Assembly: GCF_016616885.1 (NCBI RefSeq)
Contig: NZ_CP067102.1
Location: forward strand, 2,322,501 to 2,386,500
Length of the DNA: 64,000 nucleotides
Source of the DNA: Bradyrhizobium diazoefficiens
GTDB taxonomy: Bacteria > Pseudomonadota > Alphaproteobacteria > Rhizobiales > Xanthobacteraceae
Reading direction: 5' to 3'
The position numbers were made by a program, and so were the translations under genes. This document shows positions 37,092 through 45,076 of the stretch, in pieces (position 1 is the first letter of the stretch; the number at the start of each line of letters is the position of its first letter). The notes beneath the pieces are model-generated. The model was not told where the DNA came from. It was given only the letters and a program-made list of their open reading frames with translations, and did no database searches.

Positions 37092-37124
37092 AACCGCCTG
37101 CCGTTGTCGCGGCAGGCGGTTTTT
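37092..37124 (+). terminator. Rho-independent terminator after PMT gene
   Basis: AACCGCCTGCC pairs with GGCAGGCGGTT around an eight-base loop and is followed by TTT. It lies nine bases after the stop and can also serve the convergent ompA-like gene. Confidence 0.9.
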
Positions 37125-37148
37125 CGATTGCCGCAATTGCTTCTCAGA

Positions 37149-37790
37149 TCACTTGGATGCGGTCTTGGTGTCCATGTTCACGACCTGGACGCGACGGTTG
37201 ATCGGGTCGGCGCCGTTGGCGGCGTCCTTCAGCTTGGTCTTGCCATAGCCGACGGTGACGAGATCGTTGCCGCTGAGGCCGTAGTTCTGCACCAGGTACT
37301 TCTTGATGGTGTCGGCGCGACGCTCCGAGAGGCCCTGATTGTACTGTTCGGTCCCGACCGCATCGGTGTGGCCGGCGACCACGAAGGTCGAGCCCTTCAG
37401 TGACGGATCGGACAACGCCTTGCCGAGCGCCTGCACCGACGGCACCGAGGTCTTGGCGATGTCGGCCGAGTTGTAGTCGAACTGGATCTCCAGATCGATG
37501 TTCGGCTTGGTCGCCGCGAGCTCGGCGATCTGATCGCGCTCGCCCATCGACAGCGAACGGGTCTGCCGGTTGCGCACGGTGTTGAGGAAGGTCGCTTCCT
37601 TGGCTTGCGCCGTCGGATCGGCCTGCGGACCGGCGGACAGGCCGCGGGTGATCGGCTTGGGCTTCAACGCATCCAGGATCTGGTTGGTGGAAACGTTGGC
37701 GTCACCGGCGAAGGCCAGACCCGCCGTCAACGACAGCGCGGCCGTAAGGGTGATCGCCTTCAGTCCAAAAAACTTATTGAAATGGGTCAT
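37149..37790 (-). CDS. OmpA-family peptidoglycan-binding protein
   Basis: A 213-residue exported protein. The signal peptide 'AITLTAALSLTAGLAFA' is followed by about 60 linker residues and a C-terminal OmpA domain: 'LEIQFDYNSADIAKTSVPSV', 'FVVAGHTDAVGTEQYNQGLS', 'RRADTIKKYLVQN', 'GYGKTKLKDAANGADPINRR'. The Asp and Arg that hold diaminopimelate are present in the TD and NRR positions. It has no barrel and no lipobox, so it is a soluble periplasmic cell-wall tether. A GAGGATA site precedes ATG 37790. Confidence 0.88.
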   Translation of the reverse strand: MTHFNKFFGLKAITLTAALSLTAGLAFAGDANVSTNQILDALKPKPITRGLSAGPQADPTAQAKEATFLNTVRNRQTRSLSMGERDQIAELAATKPNIDLEIQFDYNSADIAKTSVPSVQALGKALSDPSLKGSTFVVAGHTDAVGTEQYNQGLSERRADTIKKYLVQNYGLSGNDLVTVGYGKTKLKDAANGADPINRRVQVVNMDTKTASK

Positions 37791-38175
37791 TGTCGTATCC
37801 TCGCTGTGACGCCTGATGGCGATTTGATGCTGCGAGCATAGGGAAGGTTCAAAGGCTCGGATGTGATCTTGGTCACGGTGGCCGCTGAGGCTTCCGGATT
37901 TATCCTGCCCATTTGGGTTGTACCGGGGGAGCTTTGGTTCCGCTCCGGCGCTGGTGACCGCGGGCAGGCATCGCAGAAACCGGCGCACATTGATCGTCGC
38001 AAAGCCGTCGCCGCATGGCCTGCTCGCGAACAAGAAATCGGCCAGATGCGCGCCTAGCAGACAGCCTTCATCAGACATCGCGGGCGAGGGAGCCGAGTTC
38101 CATCCAGTGCCGAGGCCAAGTGACTATCAATTCTATCGCAGCGGCCCGCCGGATCGGACTGTATCTCTGAACGCC
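37791..38175. other. 385-bp gap without a supported gene
   Basis: This holds the promoter and leader of the OmpA-like gene on one side and the unclear upstream region of the small membrane protein on the other. Open frames here have no ribosome-binding site or recognisable protein. I see no repeat or RNA gene. Confidence 0.5.
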
Positions 38176-38433
38176 ATGCCCATCTATATCGGCGCGGCGA
38201 TGATCGCGGTCGCGATCCTGCTCTCGACGCTGATCACGGGCTTGACCTCCCGCTATGTCGGCCTCGAAGCGCCGACCGACGAGAACATGTGGCTGGTCGA
38301 CCGCCTCACCGGCAGCGTCTATCGCTGCCAGGCGGAGGGCCGGGGCAGAGCCGCATGCGAGCCCGACGTTGCCACCGGCAGCCTCGGTGACCGGCCCAAC
38401 GACCGGCCCAAGCCGCCGAAGGACGGCCGCTGA
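38176..38433 (+). CDS. Small single-pass membrane protein
   Basis: An 85-residue protein with one transmembrane helix at the N-terminus ('YIGAAMIAVAILLSTLITGL'). A polar tail follows with 'ENMWLVDRLTGSVYRC', which resembles the 'hlVDrLTGkVYrC' motif of small Bradyrhizobium membrane proteins of unknown role. The tail ends in proline and charged residues. The frame is open upstream to 37918, but the residues before ATG 38176 look non-coding. The ribosome-binding site is weak, which lowers confidence in the start. Confidence 0.6.
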   Translation: MPIYIGAAMIAVAILLSTLITGLTSRYVGLEAPTDENMWLVDRLTGSVYRCQAEGRGRAACEPDVATGSLGDRPNDRPKPPKDGR

Positions 38434-38555
38434 GGTCGTATCGCTTCGCATTGCAGCAAGACAATTTTCTTCTCCACGAAACATTGTCGCGAGAGAATAC
38501 GTAGTTGCGAAGGCCGGCATGACGCCGGTTTCGTTTTGCTCAAGGAGACTTTTCG

Positions 38556-38810
38556 ATGAAGATCTTGCTCACCGCTGCAGCCTTTATCGCGTTCGCTCTT
38601 TCAGCTTCGCCGGCATCCGCCGCGATGATGGCGTGCACCGGCGATAACATGATGAAATCGACGGCCATGATGACCGGCACCGCCGATACGCCCGCCAAGG
38701 TGGCCGCGAACAAGGAAATGGCCATGGCCAACACGGACATGAGCAATGGCAAGATGAAGGGCGCCTGTATGCACTACATGAAGGCGCAGAAGGCCATGAT
38801 GATGAAGTAG
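38556..38810 (+). CDS. Met-rich exported small protein
   Basis: An 84-residue protein with a clear signal peptide ('ILLTAAAFIAFALSASPASA') and an AAGGAGAC site before ATG 38556. The mature part is about 60 residues and holds some 15 methionines, many in MM pairs or MMM, plus two cysteines. Repeated Met with Cys in the periplasm suggests binding of Cu(I) or another soft metal, but no known family was recognised and this is inference. It has its own terminator, so it is a single-gene unit. Confidence 0.75.
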   Translation: MKILLTAAAFIAFALSASPASAAMMACTGDNMMKSTAMMTGTADTPAKVAANKEMAMANTDMSNGKMKGACMHYMKAQKAMMMK

Positions 38811-38830
38811 GCCTCGGCCACCCCATCCGG

Positions 38831-38862
38831 CCGCGCTGTCAGCAGATGGCAGCGCGGCTTTT
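38831..38862 (+). terminator. Rho-independent terminator after Met-rich gene
   Basis: CCGCGCTGTC (38831-38840) pairs with GGCAGCGCGG (38848-38857) with one G-U pair, followed by CTTTTT. It begins 20 bp after the stop. Confidence 0.85.
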
Positions 38863-38926
38863 TCTTTGCCACGATCTTTCACCTGTTCTTTTTCCTGGCG
38901 CGAATCCCGCTACATTGCGCCTCGCA

Positions 38927-40087
38927 ATGTCCCGCGCACCAAAACCCCTCCCGCTTTCGACGACACAGGCCCGGCAGATCTGGCTGCGCGCCCAGCGGCT
39001 CGACACGCGCGCACCGTTTGGCGAGGGCGCGCAGGCCGTCGCGGAGGCGATCGCCCATCTCGGCTATGTGCAGATCGACACCATCAACGTGATCGAGCGC
39101 TGCCACCATCACATCCTCTTCAGCCGCATCCCGTCCTATCGCCGCGCCGATCTGCGTGAGGCCCAGAGCGTCGACAGAAGCGTGTTCGAATACTGGACCC
39201 ATGCGCTGTCCTACGTGCCGTCGAACGATTTTCGTTTCTTCCTGCCGGCGATGCGCGAGCACAAGCGCGAGGGGCACAGATGGTATGCCTCGGTGACGCC
39301 GTCCGACACGCGCAAGGTGATGCGGCTGTTGCGGGCCGGCCCGCTGACGATCCGCGACATCGAGGACGACGTGCTCACCGAGAAGGAGCATCTGTGGCAG
39401 AGCCGAAAACCCTCGAAGCGGGCACTTCAGCTTGCCTTCTACACCGGCGTCGCGACCGTCAGCGCGCGCCAGGGCATGCTCAAGACCTATGATCTGATGA
39501 CGCGACATTTCGGCTGGGACAAGGTGCCGAAGCCGGCCTCGGCCAAGGAGATCACGGCCTATCTGCTCGACCGCGCGCTGCGCGCGCAAGGTGTGGTCAG
39601 CCTCGATTCGATCTGCCATCTCGATGCGCCGAGCAAGAAGCCGGTGGCAAGCCTGATCGCCGCGCGCGTCCGCCGCGGCGAGCTCGTGCCTGTCGCGGTC
39701 GAGGGCGCCGGCAAGCAGGAGCATTGGGCGACGCCCGCGGCGCTCGAGCCTGCCGAGGTATCGCCCGATCTCGTCCACATCCTGTCGCCGTTCGATCCGC
39801 TGATCATCCAGCGCAAGCGCACCAATCTCATCTTCGGCTACAACCATCTGTTCGAGGCCTATGTGCCGAAGGCCAAGCGCAAGCTCGGCTATTTCGCGCT
39901 GCCCGTGCTGGTCGGCGACGAGATCGTTGCCGCGCTCGATCTCAAGACCGACCGGCAGGCCAAGAAGCTCTTGATGCAGAAATGGACCTGGCTCGGGCAG
40001 GGCAAGAAGCTAGCGGGGCGCAAGGAGCTCAAGCAGAAGATCGAGGACGAGCTCGAGCGGTTTGAGCGGTTTCAGCTCGCGGAGTGA
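38927..40087 (+). CDS. YcaQ-type winged-helix DNA glycosylase
   Basis: A 386-residue protein of the HTH_42/YcaQ family, which unhooks DNA interstrand cross-links by cutting the glycosidic bond. The catalytic QxD motif is Gln49-Ile-Asp51 in 'GYVQIDTINVIERCHHHILF'. 'SVFEYWTHALSYVP' and 'FDPLIIQRKRTNLIFGYNH' match the three-winged-helix core. ATG 38927 fits the family start; the frame is open for 27 more codons upstream without conservation. It is a stand-alone gene, convergent with the dehydrogenase gene that follows 18 bp later. Confidence 0.87.
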   Translation: MSRAPKPLPLSTTQARQIWLRAQRLDTRAPFGEGAQAVAEAIAHLGYVQIDTINVIERCHHHILFSRIPSYRRADLREAQSVDRSVFEYWTHALSYVPSNDFRFFLPAMREHKREGHRWYASVTPSDTRKVMRLLRAGPLTIRDIEDDVLTEKEHLWQSRKPSKRALQLAFYTGVATVSARQGMLKTYDLMTRHFGWDKVPKPASAKEITAYLLDRALRAQGVVSLDSICHLDAPSKKPVASLIAARVRRGELVPVAVEGAGKQEHWATPAALEPAEVSPDLVHILSPFDPLIIQRKRTNLIFGYNHLFEAYVPKAKRKLGYFALPVLVGDEIVAALDLKTDRQAKKLLMQKWTWLGQGKKLAGRKELKQKIEDELERFERFQLAE

Positions 40088-40105
40088 GCGTGACCGTCGC
40101 CCTGT

Positions 40106-41044
40106 CTAAGGCCTTTCTTGGAGGTCGCGCGTGCCTCGCGGTTCGCCGCCAAGGTCGGACAGCATATGCGCATACGTGTCCAGCACTTCGTCGGCCGAAT
40201 AGCCCGAGCGTCGCGCGAACTCCTCGCGCAATTCCAGTCGCGCCGAGACCCTCAGTCGCTCCGCTGTCGCGCTCGTCATGAGGGGATCGAAGCCCAATTC
40301 CCGCAGGCCCGCCGCCACGCCGTCCATTTCCACTGCGCGGCGCTCGGCATGCAGCACGTCGGAGCGGACGCACATGTCCAGGAACTTGCTGAAGGTGGTG
40401 GCATCCATGGATTGGCAAAGCCCGCGCATGGTTTCACGGCGCACGCCGGCGAGCGTTGCGGCGGTCAGAGCCTCGACCAGCAGCGCTTCCATACCCTTCG
40501 TCACCACGCTCCGAAGCATCTTCACGGCCGCTGCCGTCCCGGCTTCGGGGCCGGCCACCTCGATGTGGAAGCCAAATGGCCTGAACGTCTCTGCGAAGCG
40601 CTCGGCGCCGCTCCCCGACGTGTAGAGCGGGACTGCGGCGCCATAGAGATCGACCGAGCCCATCAGGTTCGCATCCGCGAACACGCCGCCGCGCGCCTCC
40701 ACGACCTCGGCGACACGCTTTTTCGTTCTCGGGGTCGCCGCGTTGATGTCCACTACGAGGCAGCCGGGACGCAGAATTCTGGCTATGGCCTCTCCCATCT
40801 CGGTCGCGACGGCAACGACAACGGCGGAAAATATTACGTCCGCCTCCGACAGGTCGTCGAGCCGTTCGACCAGCGTGACGCCACATCTGGCCGCGACCGC
40901 AAGAAAGGCTTGGGAGTAGGGCGGTGCGTTGGTCTTGCCCTGACAGAATGCGACGATCGGCGCTCCGGTCTGAGCTGCCAGATGCGACGCAAAGCATTGC
41001 GCGGCTTCGCCAAATCCAACAAAGGCGACCTTGGGCTGCGGCAT
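40106..41044 (-). CDS. NAD(P)-binding dehydrogenase with DUF1932 C-terminus
   Basis: A 312-residue protein of the beta-hydroxyacid dehydrogenase superfamily. The Rossmann start 'KVAFVGFGEAAQCFASHL' lies at residues 5-22. The middle has 'VVDINAATPRTKKRVAEVVE' and 'FADANLMGSV', replacing the usual DAPVSG motif. The helical C-terminal domain with 'AAAVKMLRSVVTKGMEALLVE' is the DUF1932 type, seen in phosphogluconate-dehydrogenase-like enzymes of aromatic and sugar-acid breakdown. ATG 41044 has GGAGAAG upstream. It is divergent from a LacI regulator, with a 12-bp palindrome close to each start. The substrate is unknown. Confidence 0.82.
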   Translation of the reverse strand: MPQPKVAFVGFGEAAQCFASHLAAQTGAPIVAFCQGKTNAPPYSQAFLAVAARCGVTLVERLDDLSEADVIFSAVVVAVATEMGEAIARILRPGCLVVDINAATPRTKKRVAEVVEARGGVFADANLMGSVDLYGAAVPLYTSGSGAERFAETFRPFGFHIEVAGPEAGTAAAVKMLRSVVTKGMEALLVEALTAATLAGVRRETMRGLCQSMDATTFSKFLDMCVRSDVLHAERRAVEMDGVAAGLRELGFDPLMTSATAERLRVSARLELREEFARRSGYSADEVLDTYAHMLSDLGGEPRGTRDLQERP

Positions 41045-41138
41045 GGCTGAAACTTCTCCGGATCGCTCGACGGAAAGGGTGAGGTCTCCGCGCACGGCTT
41101 CATCGCGGCCATTGTGCCAAGTTCGGCGCTGGAGTCAA

Positions 41139-41150
41139 TGAACCGGTTCA
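41139..41150. promoter_or_regulatory. LacI-type operator, copy near dehydrogenase gene
   Basis: TGAACCGGTTCA is a perfect 12-bp palindrome with the central CG typical of LacI-family sites. An identical copy lies 97 bp away. Confidence 0.75.
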
Positions 41151-41235
41151 TCGGGCCGGGGACAATCTTACTCCCGTAGTATCGGGGCTGGCCAATATTT
41201 CGGCAGATAATGGCCGAAAGACTTGCTTAGAATGG

Positions 41236-41247
41236 TGAACCGGTTCA
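41236..41247. promoter_or_regulatory. LacI-type operator, copy at the regulator start
   Basis: The same TGAACCGGTTCA palindrome ends nine bases before ATG 41257, where a bound repressor would block the regulator's own transcription. Two copies could allow DNA looping. Confidence 0.78.
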
Positions 41248-41256
41248 TGTGGGAGC

Positions 41257-42291
41257 ATGACTTCGCAGACCCGCCGCCCGCAAACCGTGAAAGTCAGGGA
41301 CGTGGCCCGGGCGGCCGGCGTCGCGGTCGGCACGGTATCCCGTGTACTCAACGATCATCCCACGGTGACCAGAGAGCTGCGCGAGCGCGTCGAAAGGGCC
41401 ATGGCCGACCTTGGCTATGAGGTTGACGTCACGGCGCAGAGCATGCGCGCGGGACGGTCGCGGCTCGTGGCCTGCGCCATTCGCGACTTCGACATCCCGC
41501 GCTTCGCGCTGTTCATCAAGGAGGCCGAGGCGGTCCTGCGCGAGGCCGGATATACCCTGCTTCTGGCGAGCACGACCAACCGCCCCGAAGTCGAGATCTC
41601 CTTGCTGCGCGCCTTCCGCAGGCGCCGGGTGGATGGCGTGATGATGACGCTGAGTGATGAGGCGCACCGGGACGTGCGCCAGGCGCTGGCGGAGGCTCCG
41701 ATGCCGGTCTTGCTCATCGACAGAGACAGCATCGAGGCGCTCGATCGCGTCACGGCCGATCATCGCCTGGGCGCACGCCTTGCGACCAGCCATCTGCTCG
41801 GTCTCGGGCACCGGCGGATCGCCATGCTGGTCGGCGATATCAAGGCCTTTCCGTCGCGCAGCCGCTTGGAGGGATTCCGTGAGGCGTATTCGGCGGCGGG
41901 CATCACGCCGGATTCGAGACTGTCGGGAGACAATGTGCTCTCGAGCGAAGACGCCTATCGGGCGACGGCGTCGCTCATGAATCTCGCGGATCCTCCGACG
42001 GCGCTCTTCGTCGCGGCGATGGACATGCTCGGCGGCTGCCTGAGAGCGCTACGGACCATGCGCATTGCGGTCGGGGACGGGATCTCCGTGGTGACCGGGA
42101 GCGATTCCGACCTAGCTGAACTGCATACCCCGCCGATTACCGCGATCGAGTGGGATCTGGCGGCGATGGGCCGCCACGCAGCGACAATGCTGCTGGAGCG
42201 GATGCGCGGCGATGAGATCGAACTTGGCCGCGCTCTCATTGTGCCGACGGAGCTGATCATTCGCGGGTCGAGCCGGTCTCTTGCGAACTGA
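41257..42291 (+). CDS. LacI-family transcriptional regulator
   Basis: A 344-residue regulator. The N-terminal helix-turn-helix reads 'VKVRDVARAAGVAVGTVSRV' then 'LNDHPTVTRELRERVERAM', with the hinge 'AQSMRAGRSRLVACAIRDF'. The periplasmic-binding-protein-like ligand domain has 'PVLLIDRD', 'LGHRRIAMLVGD', 'SRLEGFREAYSAAG' and 'TAIEWDLAAMGRHAATMLLERM'. GGGAG precedes the start. The two TGAACCGGTTCA sites mark it as an autoregulator that also controls the divergent dehydrogenase. The effector is probably a sugar or sugar acid, inferred from the family. Confidence 0.92.
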   Translation: MTSQTRRPQTVKVRDVARAAGVAVGTVSRVLNDHPTVTRELRERVERAMADLGYEVDVTAQSMRAGRSRLVACAIRDFDIPRFALFIKEAEAVLREAGYTLLLASTTNRPEVEISLLRAFRRRRVDGVMMTLSDEAHRDVRQALAEAPMPVLLIDRDSIEALDRVTADHRLGARLATSHLLGLGHRRIAMLVGDIKAFPSRSRLEGFREAYSAAGITPDSRLSGDNVLSSEDAYRATASLMNLADPPTALFVAAMDMLGGCLRALRTMRIAVGDGISVVTGSDSDLAELHTPPITAIEWDLAAMGRHAATMLLERMRGDEIELGRALIVPTELIIRGSSRSLAN

Positions 42292-42749
42292 ACGTGCTCG
42301 CCTGAGGCACGATCCGGTTTGGGGTGACGAAATCCGCGACGCGGACGTCGAGCCAGAGGCCGACCACGACACCGGCGAGGTAGGCAACCAAATTCCACAG
42401 CGAGAAGCCCGAGCAGCAGCGCGCCCGCCGTAGTGAGCCGGAACGCGTCGAGCCAGGGGGCATGCACCAGGCGGGTTAACTCGACGACGATCGCTATAGC
42501 AGTCGCGATGGCCGCGATCTGCGTCCGCGACAGCCGCGGCAGCAAAACCCCGATCAGCAAGAACACCATCGTCGCCCACAGCAGCGAGCCGCCATACTTC
42601 ACCACGAAGGCGGGAAGGCCGAGCGGAAAGCCGTATATGCGTAGGGACAGCCCGCAGGCGATCACCACCAGCGCCAGCCCGGCTCGGATCAGCATCTTCC
42701 GTCGCAGCGTAATGGTGTTGACTGGCTGCGCTACTTGCATGGCTTCCAT
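42257..42749 (-). pseudogene. DUF2809-like small membrane protein, frameshifted
   Basis: Minus-strand frame one gives four hydrophobic stretches ('AGLALVVIACGLSLRIYGF', 'YGGSLLWATMVFLLIGVLLP', 'VVELTRLVHAPWLDAFR'), which fit the DUF2809 pattern of four to five membrane helices. Near 42408-42411 an extra base in GGGC shifts the frame. The neighbouring frame then continues with the expected end, 'FSLWNLVAYLAGVVVGLWLDV'. The protein is thus split after about 114 residues unless the extra base is a sequencing error. The end overlaps the convergent lacI gene by 35 bp. Confidence 0.65.
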
Positions 42750-42815
42750 TGACTCTTTGCCGACGATGCTGAAAACCGCCTTTTAGCTCACAAAAGCAAC
42801 AAATCGGGGGAAGCC

Positions 42816-44142
42816 ATGAGCCAGACCACAACCTATATCGGTTCCACGGGAGCCAAGTCGGAAATCGAGACGGCGACCATCCGCGCCATCTCCTGGCGCC
42901 TGATCCCGTTCCTGGTGCTGGCCTACTTCTTCTCCTATCTCGATCGCGTCAATCTCGGCTTCGCTGCGCTGACCATGAACGCCGAGTTGAAGTTCACGCC
43001 GCTGATCTTCTCTTGGGGTGCCGGCATCTTCTTCATCGGCTATTTCATCTTCGAGGTGCCGAGCAATCTGGCGCTGGAGAGGTTTGGCGCCAGCCGCTGG
43101 ATCGCCCGCATCATGGTGACGTGGGGCATCATCTCGGCGATGATGGCGCTGGTGAACGGCGTGACGAGCTTCTACGTCCTGCGCTTCCTGCTCGGCGTAG
43201 CGGAAGCCGGCTTCTTTCCCGGCATCATCCTCTATCTCACCTATTGGTATCCGGCCGAATATCGCGGCCGCTTCCTCGCGGCCTTCGCGATTGCCGTGCC
43301 GGTCTCGACCGTGATCGGCGCGCCGATCTCGGGCCTTTTGCTCGGGCTCGACGGCGCGATGGGGCTGAAGGGCTGGCAGTGGCTGTTCGTTCTCGAGGGC
43401 ATTCCCTCGGTGCTGCTCGGCATCGTCACCTGGTTCTACCTCACCGACCGGCCGGAGAAGGCGGACTGGCTCTCGGCCGAGCAGAAAGCCTGGCTCAAGG
43501 CCCGGCTCGATTCCGAAATCGCAATCAAACAGGCGGTAAAGCACCCCTCGCTCGGCGAAGCGCTCGTCGCCGAAGGTGATCGCGCTCAGCCTGATCTATT
43601 TCGGCTTCGTCGGCGCGCTCTATGGCATGCAGTTCTGGTTGCCGCAGATCGTCAAGGCGTTCGGCCTGACCAACGCCCAGACCGGCTTCGTCACCGCGAT
43701 CCCCTATCTGTTCGGCACCGTCGCCATGATCCTGTGGGCGCGGCATTCGGATGCCACGCGCGAGCGCGTGATGCATGTCGGCGCCCCGCTGCTGCTCACC
43801 GCGGTCGCGCTCGCCGTCTCCAGCTCCCTCACCGATCCCACCATGACGATGGTGGTGCTGACGGTCGCCGCGATCGGGGTGTTCTGCTGCTTCGGCGTGT
43901 TCTGGACCCTGCCGACCGCCTGGCTCTCCGGCACGGCCGCTGCCGGCGCCATCGCGCTGATCAATTCGGTCGGCAACCTCGCCGGCTTCGGCGGGCCCTA
44001 TCTGATCGGCTGGGTCAAGGAAGCCACCGGCCAGACCTCGACCGGCCTTCTGGTGCTCGCGGTGCTGCCGCTATTGGCCGGCATCCTGGCCTTCATCGGC
44101 GGCCACGAGAGCAAGCACGAGTTCGCCGAACGGGGGCGGTGA
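42816..44142 (+). pseudogene. MFS transporter (anion:cation symporter type), frameshifted
   Basis: The first frame encodes six transmembrane helices of an ACS-family transporter ('LAYFFSYLDRVNLGFAALTM', 'YFIFEVPSNLALERFGAS', 'FLLGVAEAGFFPGIILYL') and the central loop. At about 43563 the reading frame changes. From 43567 the neighbouring frame gives 'SSPKVIALSLIYFGFVGALY' and the remaining six helices to the stop at 44142. A loss of two bases from a CTCTC run would explain it. Members of the family import sugar acids, tartrate or aromatic acids, so this was probably the uptake partner of the dehydrogenase and LacI genes. It is not functional as it stands. Confidence 0.75.
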
Positions 44143-44151
44143 AGTTTGGCT

Positions 44152-44191
44152 GTCATTTCTGGGTTGGTCCTTTGGACCATCCCGGAAGGAC
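44152..44191. repeat. REP-like palindrome
   Basis: GTCATTTCTGGGTTGGTCC faces GGACCATCCCGGAAGGAC. It is a degenerate relative of the element at 46189-46229 and lies nine bases after the MFS stop. Confidence 0.65.
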
Positions 44192-44216
44192 GCCGCTGCG
44201 ACGAGCGTGCGGATGG

Positions 44217-44588
44217 CTAATCTGCGCGGGTGGCTTTTTGTGAGCCGGCCAACCCGAGAAACACCAGCAGAGCCCGGTTGAGGCGCAAGAGATCCTCATC
44301 ATCGAGGCGCCCGATCAGTGCCCCCATCTTGGATTTCGGCACCGTGGTGATCTTGTCGACCATCAGGTGGCAAGTCACTCGGAGTCCGTTGCGATCGTCC
44401 GGTTCGACCTGCAACCTGAAGAGCGGCGCCTGAGTTTCGTATGTTGTTATTGGGCAAACCGTAATCGATTCTGTTGCGTCAAAATCGTCGTCCTGCACGA
44501 CAACGACCGGACGTGGTTTCCCCGCGTAGTCCTTTCCGCCGGCTGCTGTCCAAACCTGGCCTCTCTGCATAGGTCGATAAACCGCCAT
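44217..44588 (-). CDS. MazF/PemK-type toxin
   Basis: A 123-residue cytoplasmic protein. 'MQRGQVWTAAGGKDYAGKPRPVVVVQDDDF' is the family's N-terminal pattern with the RP-VVV strand. 'ESITVCPITTY' follows, and 'VDKITTVPKSKMGALIGRL' carries the conserved D-I-T/S basic region of PemK/MazF mRNA interferases. The start may be ATG 44588 or the later ATG 44570. It is downstream of a DUF3018-type antitoxin gene on the same strand but separated by about 88 bp, more than usual for such pairs. The toxin would cut mRNA when the antitoxin is lost. Confidence 0.82.
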   Translation of the reverse strand: MAVYRPMQRGQVWTAAGGKDYAGKPRPVVVVQDDDFDATESITVCPITTYETQAPLFRLQVEPDDRNGLRVTCHLMVDKITTVPKSKMGALIGRLDDEDLLRLNRALLVFLGLAGSQKATRAD

Positions 44589-44676
44589 CCTGTGGGAGCG
44601 AGTTTGAGTCGAAGTCTGCTGAAAAATGTTTCGCGCCCGAGGTCCTGCCGACTAGATTCCGCCCTCTACTCACAGG

Positions 44677-44907
44677 TTATTCGATCTCACCAGGCCAGTC
44701 GGATATCGCATCGACGAAGGCTTGATCCTCATATTCATGAGGGCTCGATGCGGCCGCCAGTGACTGGCGATGGGCTTCCGCCTTGAAGGACGCTGAGCGC
44801 ACGTCAGGGACCCATATCTGGATCGGGCGGAGTCCTTGCGCGCGAAGCCGCTCTCGATGCTCGCGGACCTTCGCCCGCGACGACTTTGACTTGGACGAGG
44901 ACGGCAT
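44677..44907 (-). CDS. MazE-like antitoxin (DUF3018 type)
   Basis: A 76-residue protein: a basic N-terminus 'SKSKSSRAKVREHRERLRAQ', then 'GLRPIQIWVPDVRSASFKAE' and an acidic tail ending 'DAISDWPGEIE'. The 'GLRPVQIWVPDtR' signature is characteristic of the short DUF3018/MazE-family antitoxins that precede PemK-like toxins. ATG 44907 has GGAGAGA in front. A perfect 14-bp palindrome lies 15 bp upstream, probably its autoregulatory site. It should bind both that DNA and the toxin. Confidence 0.82.
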   Translation of the reverse strand: MPSSSKSKSSRAKVREHRERLRAQGLRPIQIWVPDVRSASFKAEAHRQSLAAASSPHEYEDQAFVDAISDWPGEIE

Positions 44908-44921
44908 AGGTCTCTCCATTC

Positions 44922-44935
44922 GGTTACATGTAACC
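44922..44935. promoter_or_regulatory. Perfect palindrome, candidate antitoxin operator
   Basis: GGTTACATGTAACC is fully self-complementary and sits 15 bp before the antitoxin start, where the promoter must be. Antitoxin or toxin-antitoxin complexes usually bind such sites. Confidence 0.7.
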
Positions 44936-45076
44936 ATATCAAAACAGGCGAGCTCGGCCAATGGTCGATGACTTACCACCCCTTAACGATCACGCTTTCC
45001 TGATGACTGACGATTATTGACTTTTATCAGTGATTAGTCGACATTCCTCTCATTGCAGACGCAGGAGTGTCCTCCG

